From assembly GCA_945898095.1 (NCBI GenBank), contig CAMDHE010000015.1:1-54923 (forward strand): a DNA stretch of 54,923 bases, in the 5' to 3' direction. Of this stretch, positions 1-8,418 are shown one piece after another. The DNA is from Roseateles toxinivorans (lineage in GTDB: Bacteria > Pseudomonadota > Gammaproteobacteria > Burkholderiales > Burkholderiaceae_C). How positions within the stretch are numbered: the first letter of the stretch is position 1; each line of letters begins with the position of its first letter. The notes under the pieces were generated by a model. That model was not told the origin of the DNA and did no database searches. It was given only the letters and a program-made list of their open reading frames with translations. A program made the position numbers and the translations under genes.

Positions 1-306
1 GACCAGCAGCAGCATGCGCTTGACACCGGCCAGGCTGGTTGCCGCGCCAACCGGCACGACCGCGCCGTTTTCGGCGATGTCTGGCCCGGTGATCGTCACT
101 TCCTTGCTTTCCACTGGTGCGCCAGCGCCCATAGATTTCATCAAGTCGGCCATCGTCTTGGCGTCGAAAGCGGCGCTGTTGTAAGGCGCGGCCTGTGCGT
201 TGACCATCCCTGGCAACATGCCCAGCGCAGCCAGCATGCCGGCCAATTGCGCCGATTTACTCAGCATGGCGCGCCTTGATTGCGAACGAATTTCTTGCGA
301 TTTCAT
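1..306 (-). CDS. soxY: SoxY, thiosulfate carrier protein (C-terminus beyond left edge)
   Basis: SoxY is the periplasmic carrier subunit of the Sox system; its C-terminal cysteine binds the sulfur intermediate while SoxXA, SoxB and SoxCD act on it. The first 102 residues are visible: a twin-arginine segment (SRRAML, about residues 11-16), a hydrophobic stretch ending at VNAQA, then the start of the carrier fold with VTGPDIAENGAVVPV-like sequence (VTITGPDIAENGAVVP seen). The conserved C-terminal GGCG motif lies outside the window. ATG at 306 follows AGGAGA with normal spacing. It lies 72 bp downstream of soxD on the same strand, as expected for soxC-D-Y. Identification rests on this order, the Tat signal and the start of the domain. 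Confidence 0.82.
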   Translation of the reverse strand, partial: MKSQEIRSQSRRAMLSKSAQLAGMLAALGMLPGMVNAQAAPYNSAAFDAKTMADLMKSMGAGAPVESKEVTITGPDIAENGAVVPVGAATSLAGVKRMLLLV

Positions 307-378
307 CTCAGTCTCCTTGGTTCGTTGATGCTGCTGAAGCAGATTCCTTAGTCGATCGGTGTTATCCCTGAATTTCAA

Positions 379-1680
379 TCATTTATTTGCCCCTGCGGCC
401 AGCCATTGAGCTATTTTGCGCGAATCGGCATCGCTGAGCTGCTGTGGGGGCATCGGAATCGCACCCCACAAGCCCGAGCCGCCCGACCGGATCTTGCCCG
501 CCAGATAGTCCGCAGCGTCAGCACGCTCGCGGTATTTCTTGGCGACATCGCGCAAGGACGGGCCGACAATTCTGCTTTCGACACCATGGCAGGCCAGGCA
601 GTTGTGCTTTTTCGCCAGGGCCAAGGCGGCCGCTGCGCTGCTGACTGCTGCTGGCGGGACGACGGGCGGTGCCGCAGCAATTCTGGACGGACTAGCAGCC
701 GGCGGGCGACTGGTGTCGGCACCTTGTTGCGCGCCAACGCTGCGGTTCTGCTCGGCCAGATTGCCATGGGCATTGCGCGCGAAGTCAGGCAAGGCAGAGG
801 CGATCGTCGCCTCCGGTGCACAGTCCTGCATGCAGGCCAAAGCTTTCACATCGGGCCGGCTGACTTTCCCCATCGGCTTGCCCGGCCATAGCCCATGTTC
901 GGTAGTGACGCCGTTGCGGTTGGGCAGCAGCTTTTGCACCTCGGCGATATTGCGGTCAGACAGAATCAGGCTGTCCGGCACGATGCCGCCGAGATTGAGC
1001 AGATAGGCGGTCAGCGCATAGACCTCGTCGGGTTTGAGCGATTTGGGTTCGGTCCAGGGCATCGCACGGCTGATGTAATCCCAAAGCGTCGACAGGGTCG
1101 AGAGCTTCATCAAGGTGCTGCGGCCCGGATAAGCCGAGTCAGTCAGGCTGGCGACCCGGCCGGTCTTGACGTCCTGCGCCGTTGTGCCGCCGACCAGCGG
1201 CGAGAAGGTCTGGTTGCTTTCACCGAACACGCCGTGGCAACTCGCACACCTGGCCTCCCATAAGTCCATGCCCTGCGCGACCGACCCCGAGCCCGCTGGC
1301 AGGCCCTTGAAGTCGGGACGCACGTCGATGTCCCAGGCGGCGACTTCTTTGGTTGTCGCTGCGCGACCGATGCCGGGATAGCTGCTTTGTGCTGCGGCCA
1401 AGCCGCAGGATAGGAGCAGCGCGCAAACCAATATCGCAGAACCGACTGATCCGGGTCGGGCGGTCTGACCCACAGAACCCGCTGAATCAGTTGGGGTCTT
1501 TGCCCGGACAGGATTGATCCTGAGGATCAGTCCTGCCTGGCGAAGGATTGGGCGCATGCAGGCGCCCAAGCAGAGCTTTAGTCGGGCGGTCTGACCCACA
1601 GAACCCGCTGAATCAGTTGGGGTCAGAGCTACTCCCTGCGGTCGGGCGGTCTGACCCACAAGGTCAAGAGATTTGTACAT
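379..1680 (-). CDS. soxD: SoxD, diheme cytochrome c subunit of sulfane dehydrogenase
   Basis: SoxD is the electron-accepting c-type cytochrome of periplasmic SoxCD, which oxidises the SoxY-bound sulfane sulfur. Two heme sites are visible, CASCH at residues 145-149 and CLACH at 361-365, separated by an Ala/Pro-rich linker; a MPP segment near 410 offers a likely Met ligand. The mature start (SYPGIGR, then WDIDVRPDFKGLP) is typical of SoxD. The ATG at 1680 overlaps the end of soxC and follows GAGGTG at good spacing, so it is taken as the start. Residues about 7-76 are then encoded by a REP-like repeat cluster, which puts a long unusual segment before the hydrophobic core SAILVCALLLSCGLAAA. An internal ATG near 1557 is an alternative start and still leaves a long n-region. 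The function call is firm; the start is not. Confidence 0.9.
   Translation of the reverse strand: MYKSLDLVGQTARPQGVALTPTDSAGSVGQTARLKLCLGACMRPILRQAGLILRINPVRAKTPTDSAGSVGQTARPGSVGSAILVCALLLSCGLAAAQSSYPGIGRAATTKEVAAWDIDVRPDFKGLPAGSGSVAQGMDLWEARCASCHGVFGESNQTFSPLVGGTTAQDVKTGRVASLTDSAYPGRSTLMKLSTLSTLWDYISRAMPWTEPKSLKPDEVYALTAYLLNLGGIVPDSLILSDRNIAEVQKLLPNRNGVTTEHGLWPGKPMGKVSRPDVKALACMQDCAPEATIASALPDFARNAHGNLAEQNRSVGAQQGADTSRPPAASPSRIAAAPPVVPPAAVSSAAAALALAKKHNCLACHGVESRIVGPSLRDVAKKYRERADAADYLAGKIRSGGSGLWGAIPMPPQQLSDADSRKIAQWLAAGANK
1455..1660. repeat. REP/BIME-like palindromic repeat cluster inside 5' end of soxD
   Basis: Two identical 44-bp copies lie at 1455-1498 and 1581-1624, both beginning GTCGGGCGGTCTGACCCACA and ending TTGGGGTC. 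A third, 20-bp partial copy is at 1641-1660. TCTGACCC and GGGTCAGA within and between units are inverted, so the units can pair. The 82-bp spacer holds two more hairpins: an 11-bp stem with one mismatch at about 1510-1534, and GGGCGC/GCGCCC at 1550-1567. The whole cluster is open in the soxD frame and encodes VGQTARP-type peptide repeats. REP-like elements normally sit between genes; here the cluster replaces or extends the n-region of a signal peptide. Confidence 0.8.
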
Positions 1681-3031
1681 TTTTCACCTCGCCGTTTTCC
1701 TGCACCAGCCAGGTCTGCACCGAGTTGTTGTGATAGATCGACCGGCTGCCACGAACCGCGCGCAACTGCTTTTTGCTGGGTTGCACATAGCCGGTATCGT
1801 CGACTGCGCGACTCTGAATCAGCACGGGCTTGCCGTCCCAGATCCAGTCGATGTTGAAGCGGGTCAGGCATTTGCTCAAGACCGGTGTCTCCAGCCTTGC
1901 GCTGCGCCAATTGCGTCCGCCATCGACCGAGACATCGACCTTTTTTACCTTGCCGCGGCCTGACCAAGCCAGACCGCTGATACTGAAGAAACCCTTGTCG
2001 AGCAGAACCTGCCCGCCCGATGGCGTCGTCACCACGCTCTTGCATTCCTGGATGCTCGAATATTGGCGGTGCAGCCCGCCGGGCATCAGGTCAACATAAT
2101 GGAGCGTCTCGTCCTTGCTGCCATAAGGCTGATCGCCGACCTCGATGCGGCGCAGGTACTTGACCCAGCTGACGCCTTGCACACCCGGAACGACCAGGCG
2201 CAAGGGGTAGCCGTTTTCGGGACGCAGCATTTCGCCGTTCTGGCCATAGGCCACAAAAACCTCGCCGCTTTCGATCAACTCCATCGGCACGGTGCGTGTC
2301 ATCGAAGAGCCATCAGCGCCCTCGGCGAGGACGAAGCGGCCGCGTTTGTAGTCGACCCCGGCCATGTCAAGCAGGATTTTCAAGGGCACGCCCGTGAACT
2401 CGCTGCAGCTCAGCATGCCATGCGTGTACTGGCAAGACGGCACTGCCACATTGCCCCATTCCATCCCGGTATTGGCGCCGCATTCGATGAAGTGGAAGCG
2501 GCTGACCGCCGGCAAGCGCATCAACTCGTCCATGGTGAAGACCAGCGCCTTCTTCAGCATCTTGTCGTCAGAGCCATTGATCATCAGGCGATGTTTGGTC
2601 GGGTCGATGTCCCACCAACCCTGATGATGGCGCTCGAAATGCAGGCCGCTGGGCGTGACGATGCCGAACAGCGACTGCAAGGGTGCGAACGAAACCGACG
2701 ACTGGGGCGTCTGCGTCAGCCCGGGGCTCGGGCGGCGCTGGACATTGGCCTCGAAGCTGGACGGTTTGCCATAGCCATCGGTGGCTACCGACTGACCCAG
2801 TCCGCGCGAATGGGCTGGCAGCTCAAGGATGTTGGGATCTCCAGCGACGGCAGATGGGTTGGCCAGCGCCATTGGCGCAGCGGCTGCCGTTCCCGCAGCG
2901 AGGAAGGCCTGACGGATGAAGTCACGGCGCCCGGCCTTGGCTTCGGCAACGACCTGCTGCACCGCCTGGGCGTCGAGAAAGTTCTCCGGTGCCTTGAGCA
3001 AGCGACCCATCATCTGTAGTTCGGAATCCAA
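1664..3031 (-). CDS. soxC: SoxC, molybdenum subunit of sulfane dehydrogenase SoxCD
   Basis: SoxC belongs to the sulfite oxidase family and carries a molybdopterin cofactor; with SoxD it takes six electrons from the sulfane sulfur on SoxY. A twin-arginine signal is seen (GRRDFIRQAFLAAG, about residues 34-47). The Mo-ligating cysteine is in HFIECGANTG (C184), and the C-terminal Mo-co dimerisation domain includes VDVSVDGGRNW. The length of 455 aa fits the family. The start is TTG at 3031, preceded by a perfect AGGAGG seven bases upstream; no ATG fits as well. The gene ends inside the first codons of soxD, which suggests coupled translation. Presence of SoxCD implies complete oxidation of thiosulfate to sulfate without sulfur globules, as known for Sox systems that contain SoxCD. 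Confidence 0.95.
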   Translation of the reverse strand: MDSELQMMGRLLKAPENFLDAQAVQQVVAEAKAGRRDFIRQAFLAAGTAAAAPMALANPSAVAGDPNILELPAHSRGLGQSVATDGYGKPSSFEANVQRRPSPGLTQTPQSSVSFAPLQSLFGIVTPSGLHFERHHQGWWDIDPTKHRLMINGSDDKMLKKALVFTMDELMRLPAVSRFHFIECGANTGMEWGNVAVPSCQYTHGMLSCSEFTGVPLKILLDMAGVDYKRGRFVLAEGADGSSMTRTVPMELIESGEVFVAYGQNGEMLRPENGYPLRLVVPGVQGVSWVKYLRRIEVGDQPYGSKDETLHYVDLMPGGLHRQYSSIQECKSVVTTPSGGQVLLDKGFFSISGLAWSGRGKVKKVDVSVDGGRNWRSARLETPVLSKCLTRFNIDWIWDGKPVLIQSRAVDDTGYVQPSKKQLRAVRGSRSIYHNNSVQTWLVQENGEVKNVQIS

Positions 3032-3088
3032 GGGAATGCCTCCTGTAACACCGCCATCGAACTTCCATCTGGCGGATGGAGTACTTTA

Positions 3089-3110
3089 TATATTCGGATT
3101 AGCTAATATA
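3089..3110. promoter_or_regulatory. Candidate operator in soxC/transporter divergent promoter region
   Basis: TATATT and AATATA form an inverted repeat with a 10-bp spacer (TATATTCGGATTAGCTAATATA, 3089-3110 overall) in the AT-rich part of the 193-bp gap between divergent soxC and the YeeE-like gene. ATATTC-type dyads are known operators for ArsR-family sulfur regulators (SoxR/SqrR/BigR). No such regulator gene is in the window, so the assignment is by analogy only. Confidence 0.4.
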
Positions 3111-3224
3111 AGTCACTTACGATTAATTTAACCCTAGGACAAACCCGCAAGTCGCCGGTGCCAAGGACAGCAAGCCAACTGATCGACAATAATCGCCCCT
3201 TCCAAAAGCAGCCGACCTCCAGCG

Positions 3225-4340
3225 ATGACCAACAATTCGAGCCCTGAATTTGCCACACAGATGGTCGTCTGGGGCGGACTGCTGCTCGGCCTGGTGCTCG
3301 GCGTAGTCGCTCAAGCGACGAGCTTTTGCACCAGGGGCGGCTTGGTCGACTGGTTCACCTATGGCGGCAAGGCGCGCCTGATGATGTGGGTGCTGGCAGT
3401 CGTGGTGGCCGCCACCGGAACGCTGAGCTTGATCGACCTGGCCTGGCTCGATGCGACACGCGCTAGCGCATGGAGCGAACGCTTCCTCTGGCTGTCCTAC
3501 CTGGTCGGCGGATGCCTGTTCGGCTACGGCATGGCCATTGCTTCGGGTTGCCCGCAGCGCAGCTTGGTGAAAGCCGGAGCCGGCAGCATGAAGGCAATAG
3601 TGACCCTGCTGGTGACTGCCGTCGTGGCGCAAATGACCTTACGAGGCCTTTTCGCCGGGCCCAGGGTGAACTGGCTCGATGCGGTGAGCCTGGACCTGGG
3701 TCATCCGCAAGACCTCGGCTCGATGCTATCGCCGATGCTCGGCGCACAACCCGCTGCGCTGCGCTGGATGCTGCTGGCGCTGCTGCTGCTGCTGGCCGGC
3801 CTGCTCTTGTGGCGCAACCGGGCCGGCATGGACCTCAGCCACTGGATCGGCGGGGCCCTGGTCGGCCTGCTGGTGCCGGCAGCCTGGGTCTTGACCGGAC
3901 ACCTGGGCTTCATTGCCGAACATCCGGAGACCCTCGAAGCGGTCTGGATGGGCAGCTACTCGCACCGCCCGGAAGCCCTGAGCTTCGCCGCGCCGCTGGC
4001 CCATGGGATGGATTTGCTGACGCTCTGGTCGGACCGCAACAACACGGTCAGTTTCGGCATCACCCTCACCGTTGGCGTACTGCTCGGCAGCGCCGCTTCA
4101 GCGCTGGTCCGGCGTGAATTCCAATTCGAATCGTTCACCGATGCCCAGGACATGGGCAGGCATCTACTCGGCGGTGTCCTGATGGGCTTTGGCGGTGTGA
4201 CGGCCATGGGCTGCTCGATCGGCCAGGGCATCAGCGGTCTGTCACTGTTGTCGGCCGGTTCAGTCCTGGCCGTCGCAGGGATCGTCGCCGGCGTCTGGGT
4301 TGCGACGCGAATCCAGGCTTGGCAGGTCGAACGCGCCTGA
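3225..4340 (+). CDS. YeeE/YedE-family (TsuA-like) membrane transporter, probable thiosulfate uptake
   Basis: An integral membrane protein of 371 aa with about nine or ten hydrophobic segments. It has the conserved cysteine loops of the YeeE/YedE (sulphur transport) family: SFCTRGGL near residue 36, SGCPQRS near 107, and MGCSIGQG near 328. Characterised relatives (TsuA) pass thiosulfate through the membrane along such cysteines. Its position, divergent from soxC across a shared promoter region, fits a role in moving thiosulfate or another sulfur compound beside the periplasmic Sox system. ATG at 3225 is the first start in the frame; there is no strong Shine-Dalgarno. The substrate is inferred from family and context. 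Confidence 0.85.
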   Translation: MTNNSSPEFATQMVVWGGLLLGLVLGVVAQATSFCTRGGLVDWFTYGGKARLMMWVLAVVVAATGTLSLIDLAWLDATRASAWSERFLWLSYLVGGCLFGYGMAIASGCPQRSLVKAGAGSMKAIVTLLVTAVVAQMTLRGLFAGPRVNWLDAVSLDLGHPQDLGSMLSPMLGAQPAALRWMLLALLLLLAGLLLWRNRAGMDLSHWIGGALVGLLVPAAWVLTGHLGFIAEHPETLEAVWMGSYSHRPEALSFAAPLAHGMDLLTLWSDRNNTVSFGITLTVGVLLGSAASALVRREFQFESFTDAQDMGRHLLGGVLMGFGGVTAMGCSIGQGISGLSLLSAGSVLAVAGIVAGVWVATRIQAWQVERA

Positions 4341-4548
4341 CCTGCCTCGCGCCCGCGCTGCAGAAGCGCCAAAAGGACTGAAGCATGGCAAAGCGCAAAT
4401 GCTTCCAAACTGGAATCCCCCACCCGGCACACCTGTTTCATTTTTAACAATATGACCCGCCCAGGCAGGGTTTTTCCCCGGTTGCCTTGCCTTTGATGAA
4501 TTCAATAATCGTCATTCATGTTCGACAACAACAATGGAGAAATTCCCC

Positions 4549-5016
4549 ATGCAGGTTCAGCTTACGGTCAACGGCAAGCCCCACTCGGTTGACGTCCCTC
4601 CAAATACATTGCTGGTGCAAGTCCTGCGCGAACACCTCAAACTGACCGGCACCCATGTCGGCTGTGACACCGCCCAATGCGGTGCCTGCACGGTGATCAA
4701 GGATGGTCACGCGATCAAGTCCTGCAATGTGCTGGCGGCACAAGTCAGTGGCAGCGCGATCACCACGATCGAAGGTCTGGCCGAACCCGATGGCACCATG
4801 CACCCGATGCAGGCCGCCTTCAAGGAATGCCATGGTCTGCAATGCGGTTACTGCACCACCGGCATGGTGATGAGCGCAGTCGACCTGTGCAAGCACCACC
4901 CGAAAGCGACTGCCGGTGAAATCCGCGAGTTGCTGGAAGGCAATATCTGCCGCTGTACCGGTTACCAGAACATCGTCAAGGCCGTGCAGCTAGGTCAAGC
5001 TGCGATGAATCCCTGA
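4549..5016 (+). CDS. 2Fe-2S small subunit of form II-like molybdenum hydroxylase (CoxS-like)
   Basis: The iron-sulfur subunit of a xanthine-oxidase-family hydroxylase passes electrons from the Mo site to FAD. The N-terminal plant-type ferredoxin cluster shows CDTAQCGAC and a fourth Cys at KSC. The C-terminal helical cluster shows CGYC and CRCTG. At 155 aa it has standard length. ATG at 4549 is preferred over the in-frame ATG at 4534 because GGAG sits 9 bp upstream and the ferredoxin fold begins at once (MQVQLTVNG). First gene of an S-L-M-D-E-G operon; the 208-bp gap upstream is AT-richer and should hold the promoter, but no clear boxes were recognised. Confidence 0.93.
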   Translation: MQVQLTVNGKPHSVDVPPNTLLVQVLREHLKLTGTHVGCDTAQCGACTVIKDGHAIKSCNVLAAQVSGSAITTIEGLAEPDGTMHPMQAAFKECHGLQCGYCTTGMVMSAVDLCKHHPKATAGEIRELLEGNICRCTGYQNIVKAVQLGQAAMNP

Positions 5017-5086
5017 AACCTTGCCGGGCAGACTGCCGCCATCAGGTGGGCAAGGACTGCCTTCAACAGATCAATTGGAGAAACTT

Positions 5087-7456
5087 ATGGGTGCAACAGA
5101 CTTCGCGAACCTGCCGCATATCGGCGCGCCGATTCGCCGCAAGGAAGACTACCGTTTCCTGACCGGTGCCGGTCAGTACACCGACGACATCAATATGCCC
5201 GGGCAGACCTATGCGGTCTTCGTCCGCAGCCCGCATGCGCATGCGCTGATCAAGGGCATAAACCTGACGCAAGCCAAAGCAATGCCTGGCGTGGTCGAGA
5301 TCTTCACCGGCAAGGACCTGGAAGGCAAGATGGGCGGCCTGCCCTGCGGTTGGTTGATCACCAGCACCGACGGCTCGCCAATGAAGGAGCCACCGCATCC
5401 GGTGCTGGCCTTGGGCAAGGCGCGCTATGTCGGCGACCAGGTCGCAATGGTGATTGCCGAAACCCTCGACCAGGCCAGGAATGCCGCCGAAGCGGTTGAC
5501 GTCGACTACGAGGTCCTGAGCGCTGTCGTCGATGTTCGAGATGCGGCCAAAGCCGCCGCGCTGCATGAAGCCGCACCCGACAACCATTGCTACAAATGGG
5601 CGATCGGCGACAAGGCACAGGTCGACGCGGCCTTCGCCAACGCCGCCCATATCACCCAGCTCGATCTGATCAACAACCGCCTGATCCCCAATGCGATGGA
5701 GCCGCGCGCCGCGATCGGCAGCTACAGCCGCGCCAATGAGGAATACACGCTGCATGTGTCAAACCAGAACCCGCATGTCGAGCGGCTGCTGATGACGGCT
5801 TTCGTGCTCGGCCTGCCTGAGCACAAGGTGCGCGTCATCGCACCCGATGTCGGTGGTGGTTTCGGTTCGAAGATCTTCCTCTACGGTGAAGATGTGGCGC
5901 TGACCTGGGCCGCCAAGCAGGTCAACCGCAGCATCAAGTGGACTTGCGAGCGCAGCGAATCATTCCTCACCGACGCCCATGGCCGCGACCATTCCAGCCA
6001 CGCCGAAATGGCCATGGACAAGGACGGAAAATTCCTCGCCATGCGGGTGCATACCGACGCGAATCTGGGCGCCTATCTGTCGACTTTCTCGACTGCGGTG
6101 CCGACGATCCTCTACGCGACGCTGCTGGCCGGTCAGTACACCTGCCCGCAGATCTATGTCGAAGTCGATGCCTGGTTCACCAACACCTCGCCGGTGGACG
6201 CCTATCGCGGCGCCGGCAGGCCTGAAGCGACCTATCTGCTCGAGCGCCTCGTCAGCCGCTGCGCTTGGGAGCTGGGCCTTGGCCAGGACGAAATCCGCAA
6301 GCGCAACTTCATCAACAGCTGGCCTTACCAGACGCCGGTCGCCCTGCAATATGACGTCGGCGATTACCTCGGCTGCATGGACAAGGCGCAGACGCTTGGC
6401 GATGTGGCCGGCTTTGAAGCCCGCAAGACGGCCAGCGCGGCCAAGGGCCTGCTGCGCGGCATCGGCTACTCGAGCTATATCGAGGCCTGCGGCATCGCGC
6501 CGAGCAATATCGCCGGCGCACTCGGTGCCCGTGCGGGCCTGTTCGAATGCGGCGAAGTGCGCGTCCATCCGACCGGCAGCGTGACCGTTTTCACCGGCTC
6601 GCACAGCCATGGCCAGGGTCATGAAACGACCTTTGCCCAGGTTGTCGCGGCGCGCCTGGGGATCGCCGTCGATGCGGTCGACGTGGTGCATGGTGACACC
6701 GGCCGCGTGCCTTTCGGCATGGGCACTTACGGTTCGCGTTCGATCTCGGTCGGCGGTGCAGCGATCATGCGCGCGCTCGACAAGATCGAGACCAAGGCCA
6801 AGAAGATCGCCGCCCATCTGATGGAAGCCAGCGATGCCGATGTCGACTTTGCCAATGGCGAATTCACCGTCAAGGGCACCGACAAGAAGGTCACTTTCGG
6901 CCAGGTCGCGTTGACCGCCTATGTGCCGCATAACTACCCGCTCGACAAGCTCGAGCCGGGCCTGAACGAAACCGCCTTCTACGATCCAGTCAACTTCACT
7001 TTCCCGGCCGGCACCTATATCTGCGAAGTCGAAATCGATCCAGCCACCGGCATGACAAGGGTCGAGAAGTTCACTGCAGTCGACGACTTCGGCACCATCA
7101 TCAACCCGATGATCGTCGAAGGCCAGGTGCATGGTGGCTTGGTGCAAGGCATCGGCCAGGCTCTGCTTGAAAATTGCGTCTATGACCGCGAGACGGGGCA
7201 ATTGCTGACCGGCTCCTTCATGGACTATGCGATGCCACGCGCCGATGATTTCCCCGAGTTCAAGATCGACACCATCTGCACGCCCTGCACGCACAATCCG
7301 CTCGGAACCAAGGGCTGCGGCGAAGCCGGCGCGATCGGCTCGCCGCCGGCCGTCATCAATGCGGTGCTTGACGCCTTGAAATCAGTCGGCGTGAAGGACT
7401 TCGATATGCCGGCCTCGGCCAGCCGAGTCTGGGAAGCTATCCAGGCTGCCGCCTGA
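5087..7456 (+). CDS. Molybdopterin large subunit, form II CoxL-like hydroxylase
   Basis: Catalytic subunit of 789 aa in the aldehyde oxidase/xanthine dehydrogenase superfamily, hydroxylating a carbon with oxygen from water. The active-site loop reads AYRGAGR at residues 372-378, the signature of form II (BMS) CoxL-type proteins. True CO dehydrogenase (form I) has AYXCSFR with a copper-binding Cys, absent here. The catalytic Glu is E746 in GCGEAG, and the cofactor loop GGGFGSK is present. ATG at 5087 follows TTGGAG at good spacing; an earlier start at 5021 would add a non-homologous leader. The S-L-M gene order is also that of form II clusters. Oxidation of CO is not supported; an aldehyde or heterocycle is likelier, substrate unknown. 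Confidence 0.92.
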   Translation: MGATDFANLPHIGAPIRRKEDYRFLTGAGQYTDDINMPGQTYAVFVRSPHAHALIKGINLTQAKAMPGVVEIFTGKDLEGKMGGLPCGWLITSTDGSPMKEPPHPVLALGKARYVGDQVAMVIAETLDQARNAAEAVDVDYEVLSAVVDVRDAAKAAALHEAAPDNHCYKWAIGDKAQVDAAFANAAHITQLDLINNRLIPNAMEPRAAIGSYSRANEEYTLHVSNQNPHVERLLMTAFVLGLPEHKVRVIAPDVGGGFGSKIFLYGEDVALTWAAKQVNRSIKWTCERSESFLTDAHGRDHSSHAEMAMDKDGKFLAMRVHTDANLGAYLSTFSTAVPTILYATLLAGQYTCPQIYVEVDAWFTNTSPVDAYRGAGRPEATYLLERLVSRCAWELGLGQDEIRKRNFINSWPYQTPVALQYDVGDYLGCMDKAQTLGDVAGFEARKTASAAKGLLRGIGYSSYIEACGIAPSNIAGALGARAGLFECGEVRVHPTGSVTVFTGSHSHGQGHETTFAQVVAARLGIAVDAVDVVHGDTGRVPFGMGTYGSRSISVGGAAIMRALDKIETKAKKIAAHLMEASDADVDFANGEFTVKGTDKKVTFGQVALTAYVPHNYPLDKLEPGLNETAFYDPVNFTFPAGTYICEVEIDPATGMTRVEKFTAVDDFGTIINPMIVEGQVHGGLVQGIGQALLENCVYDRETGQLLTGSFMDYAMPRADDFPEFKIDTICTPCTHNPLGTKGCGEAGAIGSPPAVINAVLDALKSVGVKDFDMPASASRVWEAIQAAA

Positions 7457-7478
7457 AACCAACTAGAGGAGTTCGACC

Positions 7479-8270
7479 ATGTATTCATTCACATTTGAAC
7501 GCCCGGCCACGCTGGCTGACGCCGCAAGTCTTGCCGGTGGCGGTGCCACGCTGCTGGCCGGCGGCCAAACGCTGCTCGCCTCGATGAAGTTGCGCCTGTC
7601 TGATCCGGGGCAACTCGCCGACCTCGGCGCGATCAAGGAATTGAGCGGCATCCGCCGCGACGGCAATTCCCTGGTGATCGGCGCGATGACCCGCCACCTT
7701 GAGGTAGCCGACAGCGCCGAAGTCAAGGCAGCGATCCCGGCGCTGGCCGACCTGGCCGCCCATATCGGCGACAAGCAGGTGCGCGCGATGGGCACGATCG
7801 GCGGCTCGGTCGCCAACAATGACCCAGCCGCCTGCTACCCGAGCGCCTTGCTGGCGCTCGGCGCGACGATCCATACCACGCAGCGCAAGATCGCCGCAGA
7901 TGATTTCTTTCTCGGCATGTTCAGCACCGCGCTGGAAGCCGGCGAGATCATCACCGCGGTCAGCTTTCCGATCCCCAAGAAAGCTTGCTACAAGAAGTTC
8001 AACCAGCCAGCCTCGCGCTTTGCCCTGGTCGGCGTCTTTGTCGCGCAGACCGATGGCGGCGTGAGGGTAGCGGTCACCGGCGCAGCCAATGGCGTGTTCC
8101 GCCATCAGGGTCTGGAAGACGCGCTGAACCGGAGCTTCAGCGCGGCTGCAGCGGCCGCCGTCGCGATTGATTCAAGCGAGCTCAATGCCGACATCCATGC
8201 CTCGGCCGCTTACCGGGCCAATCTGATCAGCGTGCAGACCCAGCGTGCGGTCACGCAGATGCTCGGTTGA
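7479..8270 (+). CDS. FAD-binding medium subunit of Mo hydroxylase (CoxM-like)
   Basis: Flavoprotein subunit of 263 aa in the PCMH/CO-dehydrogenase flavoprotein family; it accepts electrons from the 2Fe-2S subunit. FAD motifs are visible: [15 protein letters not shown] near residues 26-40 and [19 protein letters not shown] near 107-125. Start ATG 7479 has GAGGAG 9 bp upstream. It is the third gene of the S-L-M set, 22 bp after the large subunit. An 83-bp palindromic element separates it from coxD, so transcription of the downstream maturation genes could be attenuated there. Confidence 0.93.
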   Translation: MYSFTFERPATLADAASLAGGGATLLAGGQTLLASMKLRLSDPGQLADLGAIKELSGIRRDGNSLVIGAMTRHLEVADSAEVKAAIPALADLAAHIGDKQVRAMGTIGGSVANNDPAACYPSALLALGATIHTTQRKIAADDFFLGMFSTALEAGEIITAVSFPIPKKACYKKFNQPASRFALVGVFVAQTDGGVRVAVTGAANGVFRHQGLEDALNRSFSAAAAAAVAIDSSELNADIHASAAYRANLISVQTQRAVTQMLG

Positions 8271-8281
8271 GTTCGGGGCCT

Positions 8282-8364
8282 GCGTAATCCGCCATGAGGG
8301 GCAATGCGGGACCATCCCGCATTCCGGCCTATGGCCTTCATGACGGGCTACGGGGCGGGTTACG
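8282..8364. repeat. 83-bp palindromic (MITE/REP-like) element between medium subunit gene and coxD
   Basis: The ends are near-perfect inverted repeats: GCGTAATCCGCC at 8282-8293 against GGCGGGTTACG at 8354-8364. The centre holds a perfect 8-bp stem, AATGCGGG/CCCGCATT (8303-8323), with a 5-base loop. Most of the element folds back on itself apart from an unpaired stretch. This is the structure of small non-autonomous intergenic elements. It could also act as an RNA hairpin affecting expression of coxDEG, but no U-tract follows, so it is not called a terminator. Confidence 0.65.
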
Positions 8365-8418
8365 ACTTGGGTGACGGATTGGCAAGTTGAGAAGTTTTTT
8401 CGAAGAACCGCAGAATCA

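Noticed and set aside
1455-1660. CRISPR array
   Set aside because: Only two full units with unequal spacers (16 and 82 bp), palindromic within a coding region and no cas genes.
5960-7294. Long open frame antisense to the form II-like large subunit
   Set aside because: It has no recognisable domain; it is explained by G+C-rich third codon positions of the true gene. Similar antisense frames at 15177-16589 and 9006-10217 were dropped for the same reason.
5087-7456. Aerobic CO dehydrogenase (CoxL form I)
   Set aside because: The active-site loop is AYRGAGR rather than AYXCSFR and there is no copper-binding Cys; gene order is S-L-M as in form II.
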